A stretch of DNA of 64,000 nt from Mytilisepta virgata (GCA_028015205.1 CM051517.1:61689455-61753454); one strand, 5' to 3'; counted from the first letter of the stretch, positions 8,161 to 21,302 are shown. Made by a program: numbers and translations. Notes: generated from the letters alone by a model not told the origin.

Positions 8161-8935
8161 GCAACCATATATATTTATGCTCGGGACCCTATTATAGAGC
8201 CGTGGCGGTCAAAATGGAAGGTCAAGGGTCAAGGCCATAGAAAAAGTCCTTAGCAACCGATGGAAAAGTACCTAGCAATCATATATATTTATGTTCAGGA
8301 ACCTATTCTAGAGCTGTAGATGGTCAAAATCTAAGGTCAAGGGTCAAGGTCATTGAAAATGTCCTTAGCAGCCGATGGAAAAGTACCTAGCAACAATATG
8401 TATTTATGTTCAGAAACCTATTTTAGAGCCGTACAGTATATTTAAGGATGCTCGCTGGTCATGTTTTGGTCTTTTTGTCAGATTTTCGAAATCCTCGGGT
8501 TTTATCCATTCCTAAAATATGAATTTTTTTCCCATGAACCCCTTCTTTTTCTTTTATAATTCAATCATATATACCGTAAAATGGTAATTGACAAAATTTT
8601 ATGAAATCCTTTTTATTTTTTCATACATTTTTGAGAGACTGAAGTTGCCAATACAAAGACAATGAAAAATTCAGAGAAAACCCATTTCCTGCAAATTTAC
8701 ATGGCCTTATAGCCCTAAAATGAGCACATGAACCTATATTTTTTTCTTGTTTATTTGTTTACTATTCATATTTTTTCTCAAACTAAAACACAAATTTCAA
8801 AATCCTATTTATTTCCTATTAGACCAGTGATCATCCTTAAGTTCAGGAACCTATTTTAGAGCTGTAGAGGTTAAAATCGAAGGTCAATGGTCAAGGTCAT
8901 TATGACAGACAATCCTTAGAAACATAGGACTAAAT
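8160..8935. repeat. Tandem ~118-bp repeat, interrupted by a MITE
   Basis: Units share a TTTATGTTCAGGAACCTATT segment, a GGTCAAGGGTCAAGG segment and a GTCCTTAGCA segment. Two full units and a partial one precede 8441, and another resumes at 8841 after the MITE. Non-coding. Confidence 0.7.
8446..8836. mobile_element. piggyBac-like MITE with TTAA duplication
   Basis: 391 bp bounded by inverted ends GGATGCTCGCTGGTC and GACCAGTGATCATCC. TTAA stands directly outside both ends (8442-8445 and 8837-8840), the target site of piggyBac elements. Contains AT-rich non-coding DNA. The ends differ at two of 15 positions. Confidence 0.55.
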
Positions 8936-8967
8936 GGTCAATATATATAAACCTATAACGTATAAGA

Positions 8968-9304
8968 GTACTGTCATCTGTACTTTAAGTTTATTATTAA
9001 AAAAATGTATTTACCCCGAATGAGCAGAGATGTAAAATAGTTATCCCACTCGGACTTGGTGTGTCTGTGTCTCCAGTCCTCGGGATGATCTTATACAGAC
9101 ACACTGCGTCCTCGTGGGATAACTATTACATATACATCATGGGATAAAGATGACCATTAATTGTTAGAATAATAAGTAATAGTTATCCCACGAGGATGCG
9201 GTGTGTCTGTATAAGATCATCCCGAGCGCCGAGTGGGATAACTATTTTACATCCCATCTCATTCGGGGTAAATAATAATAAACTTTAAGTAAAGATGTCA
9301 GTAC
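8968..9304. mobile_element. Palindromic MITE
   Basis: Outer arms GTACTG.CATCT and TTTACCCCGAATGAG match their inverse at the right end (GTCAGTAC; CTCATTCGGGGTAAA), and inner arms around GTTATCCCAC repeat the pattern. The whole unit folds back on a centre near 9150. Non-coding. Confidence 0.7.
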
Positions 9305-9397
9305 TATTTTACTTTTATATATATTATATATTGTGTACCCCATTGGAACCCATAACATTGTGTTTATATAGGTAAAATTAACACTTCCCCGGTGTGA

Positions 9398-9480
9398 GCT
9401 TCCGTAGTCTAGTAGTTAAAGCGTCTGGGTGATATAGACTCGATAGGTCCCAGGCTCGAATCCCAGCAGATTCTTTCAAA
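9398..9480 (+). repeat. tRNA-like SINE head, degenerate
   Basis: An A-box-like TAGTCTAGTAGTTAAAG and a B-box-like GGCTCGAATCCC stand about 35 bp apart, as in tRNA genes. The T-stem does not pair properly and no acceptor stem closes, so this is more likely a SINE promoter than a working tRNA. Confidence 0.4.
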
Positions 9481-10292
9481 AATGTTCATGTTAATTTTTA
9501 AAATTACATGACAAAGAGGAAAAGTAATTAATTACTTTCAATTACATATAATTGAAAAAATGCTCAATTACACATTAAATGAAATTTCTTTTTAAATTGT
9601 AATTAATTGCACTCAAATAAAACTATATTTTTAATTACCCCAGGTCTACGCTGCAAGACCCTCAATTGCTGTGCATAAATTTTCACTTTCTGATAAGGAC
9701 ATTCGCATACTCATAATTCAGGACAAATCGTACGATTTTCCCGACTGAAAGGTCATGTATTTAGGAGTCAGTTGAAAAGCCAAATCGATTTGGACTAAAT
9801 GCAGTTCTAATATTTACGGCATATTTTTAAATCTCACGAGTAAAGAATAATAGATAACTGTTGACTTTCCTAAATTTCTAAAAACCTAAGAAATACTACC
9901 TAAGATTGTCTGTTCCAAACAATCCACAAATATATAATTAATGACTAAAAAATTGTTCGGAATGAACATTTTTTCAATATAAGCAACAGTACCAAGCCCT
10001 AGTTAATTTCACAGTTACAACGAGCACATTCTGACCATGCTATGTAAGTTATTATATGTACCAACAACAAATTTTTGTTGATTGGTATGTCATTGTTGAC
10101 ATTACCTGTTATCCATTTTGTTGTTTATTTAACGTCCTGAAAACGCATTGATGTGTTATTTCCTTGTCGTTTCAAGCAGAGATAGAAAACATTTGAATAA
10201 AATAAAATTAAGCTTTGTGTTTGAATCGACGACCACACTAAAGTAAACAAGACCAAAACCAAGTCTGAACCTGCGTCGCAGCATGCAATTCA
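9481..10292. other. Unassigned AT-rich DNA
   Basis: No coding frame, RNA gene or clear repeat seen. Confidence 0.4.
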
Positions 10293-10860
10293 TTGATCGG
10301 CAAACAGGATGTGGCTGCACGACAAATAAAAAAAAATGCTTACACGCTACAACTCAACATTATCAAGCTGAAGACAAAATATAAAATCATTCCCTTTCTT
10401 AGAAGCCAAGAAAACGTTCACGAAAATGTTTCTAGTGTTTTAAACTATCGACAAACAGGATGTGGCTGTACGAAAGATACAAAAATAGCTAACATGCTAA
10501 CATTATCAAGCTGCAGACAAAATATAAATAAACTGTATCACAAAATACCGAATAAATTTGATGCACTATATTGCCATTTCGTTTACTGCCAACTCATCAG
10601 CCGTGCTCGAGATCAAAACTTTGGAAAATCATTCCCTTTTGTAGAAGCCAAGATAACTTTCACGAAAAATATTCTAGTGTTTTGAGTATTGTTGAATTTT
10701 AAACTATCGGGAAACAGGAAGTCGCCTACGACAGATCCAAAAACTGCTTAAACGCTACAACTCAACATTATCAAGCTCTGGACAAAATATAAAATCATTC
10801 CCTTGTGTAGAAGCCAAGAAAACTTGTTTCCTAACCAAGGTTTTCGAACGGACGGACGGA
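10293..10860 (+). repeat. Three diverged copies of a ~150-250-bp repeat
   Basis: Copies start near 10299, 10448 and 10707 with (A)AACAGGATGTGGCTG-type openings. Each then has CTCAACATTATCAAGCT-like and AAAATCATTCCCTT-like segments and AGAAGCCAAGAAAAC. The last copy runs into GGACGGACGGAG, a tail common in bivalve repeats. The open frame here is incidental. Confidence 0.6.
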
Positions 10861-11037
10861 GTCAAGCGGTTACAAGGCCTGCTTTCGCCGTTGGTGACGA
10901 AGGTAAAACTCACATTTGGATTTTAAATAGGCTTTACTTACATATTAAAGGTATGCAGTGGAAATTCTCCAGAAAATACATTGTTTTGAAACGAAACGAT
11001 CGTCGAATAATAAAAATATTTTACATATTAGTTTCAG

Positions 11038-14000
11038 AATACACACCAGCCACAAAGTATTTGCAGGATGAAAAAACAATAATGTTACTGGGCGCCACTG
11101 GGTCAGGAAAAACTACTGTTATTGAAACTATGTTTAACTATATAGTAGGGGTGTCACTGAGGGATGATTTCCGATTCAAGATTATCCAGCTGACAGAAAA
11201 GGAACGGGCTAAAGTTTCTTCACAGGTATTATTCTCATATAGATTTGTCAGGCATGTTACTTGCGTACTTTTACGCTTACATCAATTTTTTTTTGTTAAA
11301 GAGGTTGGGCCAATAAGGCGAGAAAATGTTTCACTCAGAGGGCCATTTTTTGAAAGTTGTAATTTGTGAAAATATTTTTCTCATAGTAAAAATGTTTCTG
11401 TTTGCGTCTCAATTTTTTGCATTGATAAATCCAACACAAAACTTACAGTAAGCTCATAAAAAACGTTATTGATAATTTAAGTGTATATGTATTTTAATTA
11501 AAGTATTGAATTGATTTTTTTAAAGAAAAGTTCCATTTTCGTTGAAAAGCACATTTATAACCAAAACAGGAAACACACAACATTTGACCATTAGTGCAGT
11601 CTTTCATGAAAACGTTTTATGTATTTGGTTCTGGAGGTGCTTGTCAGAGAATTACCACTTAAAAGGTGCGGAAAACCCCCCGAACATGACAAGAATGCAT
11701 TTTCAACGTCTGTACTGTTGTTAAATAACAATTATACTGTCTGCGAGTTTGACTATCGGCGAGAGCTAATTTTTTTGGTTTCTTGCTAGATTCACATTTT
11801 TGTCATATTTTTTAAAACCGCAAAAGCTTTCTTTCCTAATTTTCCCTACCTACAATTTTTAATTATTACTAAATGTTTAGCACAAAATAAATTCAAGATT
11901 CCCCCGTTGCTTTATGCAACTTCCTCCCCAAGTTTGATTATATTGCTGTGCTTACACGAGTAAATGGTAATAATAACATCACTCATCTTATCATAATTAT
12001 GTAAAGAAGCACGTGTAAATTAAGACGATTGTGTTAAGCGCTGCAAATCAATGTCTAAACTAAACAATTCTAAGGCACAACTTGAACACTTTAAAGTGAT
12101 TATTATGCCCTGACCATAATAGCATCGTCACTTTAATTAAAACCTTAAAACTGTAGGTTTCAACAACAGGATCCAAGTTTCAAAATATTCCAACACATAA
12201 TTATTTTAGTTTATCTGGCGTACAAGTTTATAGATATTTCGAAATGTCCTTGTCCATTTAATACTTCAATTCGTTTTGTTTAAAATATAATGACAGTAAC
12301 AGTTACTGTAACACCGGTAATGATGCACTGCACTGTATCGCAATAGCTCAGTTATAATTATAAATATATAAATATAGTTTTTTCATCATCAAGTGTTAAT
12401 AAAATAATACATGTACATATATATATTAGCTTGGCCTTGATTGGTGGCAAGGTAAAAATAACAATTTTTTCCACACGGTCTTATGTTAACTAAGTTCGGC
12501 TGTAGCCGGGTTATCATAAATATTTCTAAAATAGGACCACTTTACGACCATTACTACAATGTTTGGTTCAATCTGTAGTTCAATGTAGTTATTTTATCCA
12601 AAAAAAAAAAGACCTAGTGGAAATTTTACGACGACAATGAACGATAGAAATAGCAAAAAAAATAATCTTAGCCCTGCATTTATATTTTAAATAGCAGACT
12701 ATTTAGAATTTTTCATCAGTCATCATAGATGATGAGCTGGACAGGGGCTACCTCTCTTAATTCTCAACCACCACATTCTCCCGCCTTCCTGCCGATGCTT
12801 CCTTATTTTTTTTTTAATTTCAAAGACAAAGGAAATTACGCTGTATTACATTTCATTTTAATATCATCATAATACCATTAATTCGTCAGATGTTTTAAAT
12901 GTTAAAATCTTAATTTCCCGCACCTATCTCCTTTCTTGGCCCCCTCTCCTCACCGCGTTTAACCCCCATAGGTGATATGCTGGGACAATGAAAGGTGTTG
13001 AAATTTTGTTACTTTTACACACGTAAAAATAACAGTTGACTCACACTCCCTCCTATATAAAATTACGTTTATTTGTTTTTTAGAATGAATCGCAAACCGA
13101 TGGAATTACATGTTATAGGATACCTAGAAATGATAGATTTTCTGTCAAGTTTGCCATTAACATCATTGACACACCCGGCTTTGGGGATACAAGGGGAAAG
13201 GCATATGACAACAGGATTCCTGAAATGGTTAAACATTTGTTTGAGAATGGCATAGAATCCATAGATGCTATTTGTATAGTGGTCCCTTTGGGCAGCCACA
13301 GACTCGATGAAAGACAAACGTATATATTCGGTAGTATAATGAAACTGTTTGGCAAGGACGTAGATAAAAACATTTTTCCTTTTATTACTTTTGATGATGG
13401 AGGGCAGCTACACGCCTTGGACGCGCTGGATCGTGCGGGGGTACCGTTTAATAAGAAAAAGTATTTCAAGTTCAACAATTCTCATTATTTTGATATCAGT
13501 CCATCCGAAGCTGTCTGGGTTAAGAGATATGAGAATTTTGAGAAATTCTTCCAAGTCCTTGAGAATGAAGCGCCGAAAAAATCTCTGGTGTGGAGCAAAG
13601 AAGTCCTTAAATCACGGGAGAATCTACAAGTACAGATAGAACGGATTCAAGACAAGATTTGTAAACAAGTACAGCTTATTGAGAATGTCAAAAAAGAGAA
13701 GGAACTCGGAATAAAGTATAAGAATGAAATTGAAAAAAATGAGAATTTTTCTTATCATGAAAAGGTACCTGTAAAGGTAAAAAGTCCGAGCTTAGGTGAA
13801 TCACTCATATGCTCTTCATGTAAAGATACCTGCCACCCAAAATGCTGGGTACCAAGCTCTGCCTTTGTATTCCTCTGCAGCAGTATTTCATGGAAAGGAA
13901 TCTGCAAAGTCTGCAAATGTGGGTCAGATGTCCACGAGAAAGTGGATTTTACCTATGTCGTTGAATACAAAGAAATTACAAAAACCAAAGATGATATGCT

Positions 14001-14316
14001 CCGGCAGTATAATATTGCCACGAAGAAAAAAAATCAGCACAAAACTTTATTCGAACGACAAAAAATGGCATGCCAAAAGTGTCTAGAAGAATTGAATGAA
14101 ATGCTTCAAAAGGTCAAAGAATGGATTCAACAGTTGGAAAAAATGGCATTGAAACCAGACGTCTTTGAACTACATGAGTACATCGATCAGTTAATTAGAA
14201 AAGAAAAACAAGAACTTAAATATGGGTATGAACATCGAGTCAGGATGATGGAAAAAATGAACCTGAGGATCAGACAGAAGTCTTCTGTTGTTGGAATGTT
14301 GGAAGAACTATTCTAA
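11038..14316 (+). CDS. P-loop GTPase, AIG1/GIMAP-like, with Cys-rich and coiled-coil C-terminus (5' exons not found)
   Basis: Two exons: 11038-11225 and 13084-14316, joined in phase 0 across a 1.86-kb intron (TTTCAG before 11038, CAG|GTATT at 11225, TTTTTTAG before 13084). G1 is GATGSGKTT in the first exon; G3 is DTPGFGDTRG at the start of the second. The usual G4 is replaced by a TFDDGG segment, then KYFKFNNS. After the G domain comes a coiled coil, then a Cys/His cluster (CSSC...TCHPKC...GICKVCKCG...H) about 200-250 residues into exon 2, then more coiled coil to the stop. I recall this G-domain plus Cys/His layout from large fish and invertebrate GTPase families of uncertain function. Bivalve AIG1-like proteins are linked to immunity. 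The first exon begins in mid-codon, so at least one upstream exon with the start codon is missing or unrecognised. Confidence 0.7.
11226..13083 (+). other. Intron of the P-loop GTPase gene
   Basis: AT-rich, with a GT donor and AG acceptor in good context. Contains no frame or repeat I can name. Confidence 0.6.
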
Positions 14317-17300
14317 TGTATATATAAGTTTGGCATTTTATGTGTGTTTTGTTTTTTATTGTTGTTTATTTAGATTTCTTTTTAAGATAGTTTACTAGAT
14401 ATAGAATAATAGTATATTATTAAATTCAAGAATCCATGTTTAAGAGAGAATATTTCGAGTGCACCACTCTATGATACATGTGACTTTTTAATTATAGGCA
14501 ACTTTAATATCAGAAGCCTTAAAGACTTGAATTCTTTTATAATTTTACGGAAAAATTCGACATTGTTTCATTAACAGAACTGGTCACACTTAGATATCAA
14601 TATTAAATACTTTATCAAGAATTAGAAAACTAATTCCTTTTTTCTGGAAATATCGTAGGCAGAGACCGGAATTAAATTTGGCGTTGGAATACTCGTCAAT
14701 ATTAAGTCTCGGACCATTCTTATTTTGTGGAATATGGGTTTTTTTTCTGGGGTTAAAGTATTTTTTGATTTGGAACAAAATACTTTTTTCAATATCAATA
14801 AATAACAGGTATTTTTTTCAAATCATTTCAACAGCAAACTTTCCTTTTTTTACTAATTTAAAAGAAAATAATAACATTTTACTGGCAAAAACACAAAATA
14901 CATCACGAATAAATTACTTCAACAAGGTTTTGGTACCTTAATTACTCTTAAAGAAAAATGACTTCGTTTTATCATCGTTATCAGGGATATTGTTGGCGTT
15001 TGGCGCCCTTGATAGTACATTCTTTGAATGTCGAAGATGATGTTGGACCTGTTCCAATGTTGTAACATTCATGTACCTCCAACGAGTTGTGACTACCACC
15101 GGATTGACTTTTTTAACTTCACGACGTGTACCGTATACGGAGCAGGAACTGCTTACCCTTCCTGAGCACCTGAGTTCTCTCCTGATTTGTATAGTACTTC
15201 GTGTTATTTATTGTTTTTTTTAGTTTTCAGTATTTATTTGTTGTGTTGTGGTTGTTCATTTGTCTTCTCGGGTTTGTCTAAGGATTGCATTTTTGTGGTT
15301 TGAGCCTTCGGTATATTAGTCCTCTTTAGTACCCTTTATCGACTGTAATGCTCAGATTTTCCTAAAGAATTGATAATAACTCCCTAGATCAAAAATAAAA
15401 AATAAGTTTTTTCGTAACAAAATATAGTACCCGTAAATCGGGATATTTTGGTGTTGGGATAATGTGGCTAAGTTTGCTAAAAGGATATGACAAAAGAAAG
15501 CAAAAAATGTTGGAATTAATCACAACGTTAGCTTGCTTTCCTCATTATACACGATTGTTTTAAAAGACCAACATACTGAAAAAGTTATTCAGCTGCCCAA
15601 AAGATTTGTAGTTAATAAGGATCTTCTAAATGCAAAAAAAAATCTAGAGCAGAACACGTTAATATTTTGGTTAAGGTGGTAGGGGGTTCCTATGGACGTA
15701 TCTGCCATTAAATAGGGATATGAATCAAGATATTTTGTCTATTTGATGTACCAAAATGAAACTAAAATACTACAGTCCAAAAAATAAAGTTCCAAAATAA
15801 TTTCAAACAGTTTTAATCTGGAAAAGATTTTTAGCATTAGTTTTAGTTATTATTAATTTTGCTAAAACTGAACTGCTGAAATAATTGTCTAATCAAAATA
15901 AATCCAAAATATTAAGATTTTTTAAAACAGCAGTCGTCAAAAAATCATGGGCAAAATATCACCCAAGATAGGTTAATGATCTTAAGTTGGTCTTAAAAAA
16001 TCTAAAGGAGTTATCGGTTGTTTATACACTTTTTTCAGCTCCAATATTTACTGCTTTTTGTGACAAGTACATAGTTTTTCTTATATACAGATTAAAAGAA
16101 AACTAAAAAGTGAAGGCATATAGAAGTAAAGTACATCTTAAACAGGGTCCCGGGACATCATTTTTAAAACAAGAATGTAACTTATTTGCCTGAAGTATTG
16201 TCAGTAGGTTGAGCATATGGGCCTACTATGTGGAAAACTTTTTCGTGACATGGTGCGAGTATTTGGATATTCACATAGGATAAACTTACCAGGAGACTTT
16301 CAAAGTCGATAAGAGTATTAGGCTAAAGTTTTTATGTACATATCCATGCAGGCAATTAATACTGTTGGCAGTGTGAATTCCCATGTTATATAGTATACTA
16401 GTATCTTATTGATATAACTTTGGTATAGTTTAACTCATTTTGATATTTTGTTGTTTTGGTACAAAATAGTTTTCCATATAATGTGTAATAATTGTATATC
16501 GCTGCTTATTAATTGATTAAGTAAATTTTAATGTTTATTTGCAATGAATTAACTTGTCCGCCTTGAAAAGGTTTTCAATCTGATTTTATAACAAACTTTT
16601 AAAGCTTTATTGTAGTTAGTTCATGTATGAGTTTGTCTCATCTCAAATAAATGTTTGTTTGAATTTCTGATTTCATTGAAGCCCAATACTCTGTACCCAA
16701 GGACTCCTTTTATTTCAAAGTATACATGTAATTACTACATTAATCAAAGTGCTGGAAAGCAGTAGTGGAAAGATTGCAACTGTAATTGTGTATAATTTCA
16801 AATTGAATTTTATCACAGATTTGTTATTTGTTATGTAAGATCATTAACAGTAAATGTATTCCTTTTTTCCTGAAATACTGAGGTTATTTCATAATCGATG
16901 TGCATTCCGTGGTATGGAATCCAGGATATAATTTTCAGTAAGAGTTCAATGTGTATTAAGGCTCAGCTTTTAGGAACAGACAAGTCTTAGTGTCAATATT
17001 CGAAATCTTAGTAGAAGGTTTGAATGTGACTCAAGTGTGAAATTCAGGTGAAGGTCTCAGACAGCCATTTACCCACCAAGGACTATCTATAGACCAAACA
17101 CAAACAACAAAATGTCCGACAGAGGCTATTCAGCCTGTTGAAAATTTCTGATCCCTGCATAAAACATTTAGATTCCGAAAACGCATGTCTGAGGTATATT
17201 GATATTAAGAGGAAAACGGATTCATTTGCGACGGATTTTCGCCACAGAACGAATTGATAGCTTGATGGAAACTGCAATTGTGTTTTCACAATGTACCGCA

Positions 17301-17479
17301 TAAAACTGCAGAGCTGTCATCCGATCCACAGACACCCTACCACTGGACCTTTGTTTTTCCATTTTCTGTGCGATAAAAAATTATTTCAGGTCAATATATG
17401 ACAGTGCAATTTATTTCAGCTATGAATAGCCCTCCCCACTACTTTATCCAAACTGATGCTTCTTATGCAAAGGAACCAA
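14317..17479. other. Mostly unassigned DNA downstream of the GTPase gene
   Basis: About 14930-15360 resembles an interspersed bivalve repeat (segments GGAGCAGGAACTGCTTACCC and CCTGAGCACCTGAG). A short minus- or plus-strand element remnant may lie at 14480-14600. The remainder, including an isolated AATAAA near 16647, shows nothing that can be assigned. Confidence 0.45.
14930..15360 (+). repeat. Bivalve interspersed repeat
   Basis: Contains the GGAGCAGGAACTGCTTACCC and CTGAGCACCTGAGTTC segments followed by a T/G-rich tail with TTTGTTGTGTTGTGG. I remember this combination as abundant in mussel DNA. No coding. Confidence 0.5.
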
Positions 17480-17790
17480 CAAATAATCAACAAAATGGAT
17501 AACAGGAAAGGTCAACAATGACATACCAATCAATTAAAGCAACCCAACTGACAGAACTCCAGACAAAAATTAACATAAAAGAGTAAAAAACACAAACATG
17601 AACAGTCAGGACAGTCTGACTTGGTACAGACACTGAACAGTGGTGGGGTTAAACAGGTTTTATTGGTAGCCAAACCTCCCCCTTATCTATCCGACACACT
17701 GGTGTATAAAACACACTATAAAAACCAATATAGTATGATTACCAATAAGGTGTCCGCTTGCTAGAACTGCAAAATTAAGAGTGGACGGTA
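17480..17790 (+). repeat. Bivalve interspersed repeat
   Basis: Includes AACAGTGGTGGGGTTAAACA and AACCTCCCCCTTA segments that I recall from mussel repeats. No frame. Confidence 0.4.
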
Positions 17791-18225
17791 CAGATGGCAG
17801 GGTCAGAATATGCTCGTTTTAACTGTAAAACTAGGAAAGGCTTTCATAGCTGCATCTCGGATACTGTCACTCTACTAAACGAAAACATCTGAAATGACAC
17901 TTCGATAAAGGGTTTAATGCTATCTCGTCATAGGAGTTCAAAAGATATCGGCAGTATTCATGAGAAGCCTACATGTTAAAGGATAAAGCACAATCATTAC
18001 ACATAGGAAACCATCTAAGGGCCATTCTACCTAGGCATAGCCCAATTTGCCCTGGAAATCCAGACAAGCAGATTTTCGAATATATTTCCTCACTTTTATG
18101 ACTTTAGAAAAAGGAGTCACATGGTTCAAGGTCTGGGTCTCTAGAAAAAATTTTTAACGAGTTCACCTCAGTAGCATTCCATAAAAATATTGTCCATACT
18201 GGCCCAATAGTTTCAGAGGGAGTCT

Positions 18226-18352
18226 GGGTCCCGTTTCACAAACATTAGTAAAACTACGACCAAGACTGGTTCTATGACGTCAGTCTAACAAAGACATTGA
18301 AGACTAGACACCAAACCACAATATATGTTTGTAAAACGGGAACCAGATTTCT
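18226..18352. mobile_element. Short MITE
   Basis: Inverted ends TCTGGGTCCCGTTTCACAAA and GTAAAACGGGAACCAGA surround about 90 bp of non-coding DNA. Confidence 0.5.
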
Positions 18353-18399
18353 TTAGCTGATTCGGTCTCCTTTTTAGTTACATTGGTAATATTAATCTA

Positions 18400-20215
18400 T
18401 CGTCCAGACATTCAAAAAATATTTTTGCTAGGGGACCACGTGGAATATTTCCACCAAACTTTGGTTCTTTTAGCCTAGTGCTATCCGAGAATATTTTCTA
18501 TTTTTTTAGTAATAGCAGTGATATTTGTCCAAGATCAAAATCTCTGATAAAAGTTTGAAATAGACCATCAAAGGACCACTCTATCAAAGTTTTATGCCTA
18601 TTATCCAAGTGTTTTTAGAGATGATTTTTTTTTTATATTTTACTATTTTTAGTACACTGGCCATGTTGGTCTAACATCAGTACTCCTGAGCACAATTAAA
18701 GTAAAAACCCAAAAAGGGCCACAACTGCATAATTATGTTCCAGATGAACCAGCTGTTTCAAAGGTTTTTAGAAATATTTTGGCCTGTTTGCTATAAACCG
18801 AAAAAAAATAGACAGAATGTGCCCATACAACAAATATCTCATTGCACCCAGTTTCCAATACTAAATTTAGGTCTACATCATAAAAGGGTATATCTCAATA
18901 AAATGCTCCACTGGGCGCAGCTAGATACGACCGCAGATGTCGAACCCTGAATAGTTGGGGCAATTATGAACACAACATTCAAGCTTGATACAATACTGAA
19001 TTTGGATTGTGAATAAATATTTGACACAGCATAGGTTTCTGACACAGAATGAATGTTGTCTAAGAACTTAAAAATTTTTAATTTACCTATTCAAACCATA
19101 TCAGTATTTTTTGTTTTTATATATAAATCAGAAATAACCAATTTAAAATTGGGCACACATATCAATTTCTTGCTATTGCGCAATACTGTGCAATTGAAAA
19201 TTTCTTCAAATATTTGACACATAATAGGTTTCTGACACAGAATAACTGAAACCAAAGAACTTAGAATTGGTCATATGATTTCAATTTATATTCAATTTTT
19301 TGCTTCTTGTGCAATACAATATGCTGTGGAGAATTGCCCCCCCCCCCCCCCCCCAAAAAAAAAAAAAAAAAAATTTACCCCTTTTTTAGCTTTTGTGCAA
19401 TACACTATGAAGTTGCACATTGACTCCCCCTCCCAAAAAAAAAACAACAAAAAACAATAAAATTTATTGTAACCCCCCCTTTTTTGCTAAAAAAAATTTG
19501 AAATTTCCTTTTTAATTTATGAATTATGAAATGAGAAAAAAATTGCCCCCTCCCCAATTTCTCATTCCCCCCCCCCTAAATTTTGTTTTCACCCCCCCCC
19601 CCCCCATTTCTCTTGATACTTTGCAACCATAACAGCCCATTTAAATACACCATAACGTATTAAAATAGAAAATGACATCATAGTCATGGATGGCAAATTT
19701 TAAATATGCATAATTTAAAAGCAGTTTAGATGAGATAAACAAAAAAGCTTCATCAGCACATATTCAAAATTTGAGATAAAAAAAAGAGTTATCCCTCTTT
19801 GTACATATTTTTATAATCATGTTGTCATATTTGCTCTAAGTCATATTTAATTGTTAGCAGTAGTATGTATGTTAGTATCATATAATTTTAAAATTTCTGA
19901 TTTGTAAGTTTATTCAATATATATGTTTGGATTGAAGTCATTGTTGGGTGTTACTGAAGTTATCCTTTAATTGTAATGTAAATAATGTAAATTGGTTTAA
20001 ATTATACTGATTCTTGCTATTGCACAATACTGTGTAATTGAAAATTTCTTGAAATATTTGACACATAATAGGTTTCTAAAACAGAATAACTGAAATAAAG
20101 AACTTAGAATTGGTCATATGATTTGAATTTATATTCAATTTTTGAATTCTTGTGCGATACAATATGCTGTGGAGAATTGCCCCCACCCCCCAAAAAAAAT
20201 AATTTACCCCTTTTT
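18400..20215. repeat. Low-complexity and duplicated repeat region
   Basis: Contains homopolymer runs (C tract then A tract at 19338-19373, further C tracts near 19570-19605). A segment at about 19190-19370 recurs at 20030-20215 (TATTTGACACATAATAGG, ...AATATGCTGTGGAGAATTGC). Assembly in the homopolymers may be unreliable. Confidence 0.6.
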
Positions 20216-20218
20216 TAG

Positions 20219-21302
20219 CTTTAATTTTGGACCCCGATTTGGACCAACTTGAAAACTGGGCCCATAATAAAAAAACTAAGTACATGTTTAGATTCAGCAT
20301 ATCAAAGAACCCCAAGAATTCAATTTTTGTTAAAATCAAACTAAGTTTAATTTTGGACCCTTTGGACCTTAATGTAGACCAATTTGAAAACGGGACCAAA
20401 AATTAAGAATCTAAATGCACGGTTAGATTCGGCATATCAAAGAACCCCAATAGTTCAATTTTCGATGAAATCAAACAAAGTTTAATTTTGGACCCCGATT
20501 TGGACCAACTTGAAAACTGGGCCCATAATAAAAAAAACTAAGTACATGTTTAGATTCAGCATATCAAAGAACCCCAAGAATTCAATTTTTGTTAAAATCA
20601 AACTAAGTTTAATTTTGGACCCTTTGGACCTTAATGTAGACCAATTTGAAAACGGGACCAAAAATTAAGAATCTAAATGCACGGTTAGATTCGGCATATC
20701 AAAGAACCCCAATAGTTCAATTTTCGATGAAATCAAACAAAGTTTAATTTTGGACCCTTTTGGCCCCTAATTCCTAAACTGTTGGGACCAAAACTCCAAA
20801 AATCAATCCCAACCTTCCTTTTGTGGTCATAAACCTTGTGTTTAAATTTCATAGATTTCTATTTACTTATACTAAAGTTATTGTGCAAAAACCAAGACAA
20901 ATGCTTATTTGGGCCTTTTTTAGCCCCTAATTCCTAAACTGTTGGGACCAAAACTCCCAAAAACAATCCCAACCTTCCTTTTGTGGTCATAAACCTTGTG
21001 TTAAAATTTCATAGATTTCTATTTACTTATACTAGAGTTATTGTGCGAAAACCAAGAAAAATGCTTATTGGGCCCTTTTTTGGCCCCTGATTCTTAAACT
21101 GTTGGGACCAAAACTCCCAAAATCAATCCCAACCTTCCTTTTGTGGTCATAAACCTTGTGTTTAAATTTCATAGATTTCTATTAACTTATACTAAAGTTA
21201 TAGTGCGAAAACCAAATGTCTACAGACTCCGACGGACGACGGACGACGACGACGACGCCAACGTCATACCAATATACGACCGCAAAAATTTTGCGGTCGT
21301 AT
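20219..21302 (+). repeat. Composite bivalve tandem repeat with terminal hairpin
   Basis: Two copies of a ~240-bp unit (TTTAATTTTGGACCC..., TCAAAGAACCCCAA) run from 20219 to 20755. Three copies of a ~155-bp unit (CTAAACTGTTGGGACCAAAA, ...CTTCCTTTTGTGGTCAT) follow to about 21215. The end is GACGGACGACGGACGAC and a hairpin around TACGACCGCAAAA. This is an abundant bivalve repeat type as I remember it. Confidence 0.75.

Noticed and set aside
9398..9480. A tRNA gene
   Set aside because: Boxes A and B are present, but the T-arm does not pair and no acceptor stem was found; more likely a SINE head.
10293..10685. 130-codon open frame
   Set aside because: Lies across diverged tandem repeat copies and shows no protein features.
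10803..11037. N-terminal part of the open frame before the GTPase G1 motif
   Set aside because: A good acceptor (TTTCAG) precedes 11038 and the upstream translation is repeat sequence; treated as non-coding.
19275..19460. Proline/lysine-rich short frame
   Set aside because: Translation of C and A homopolymers.
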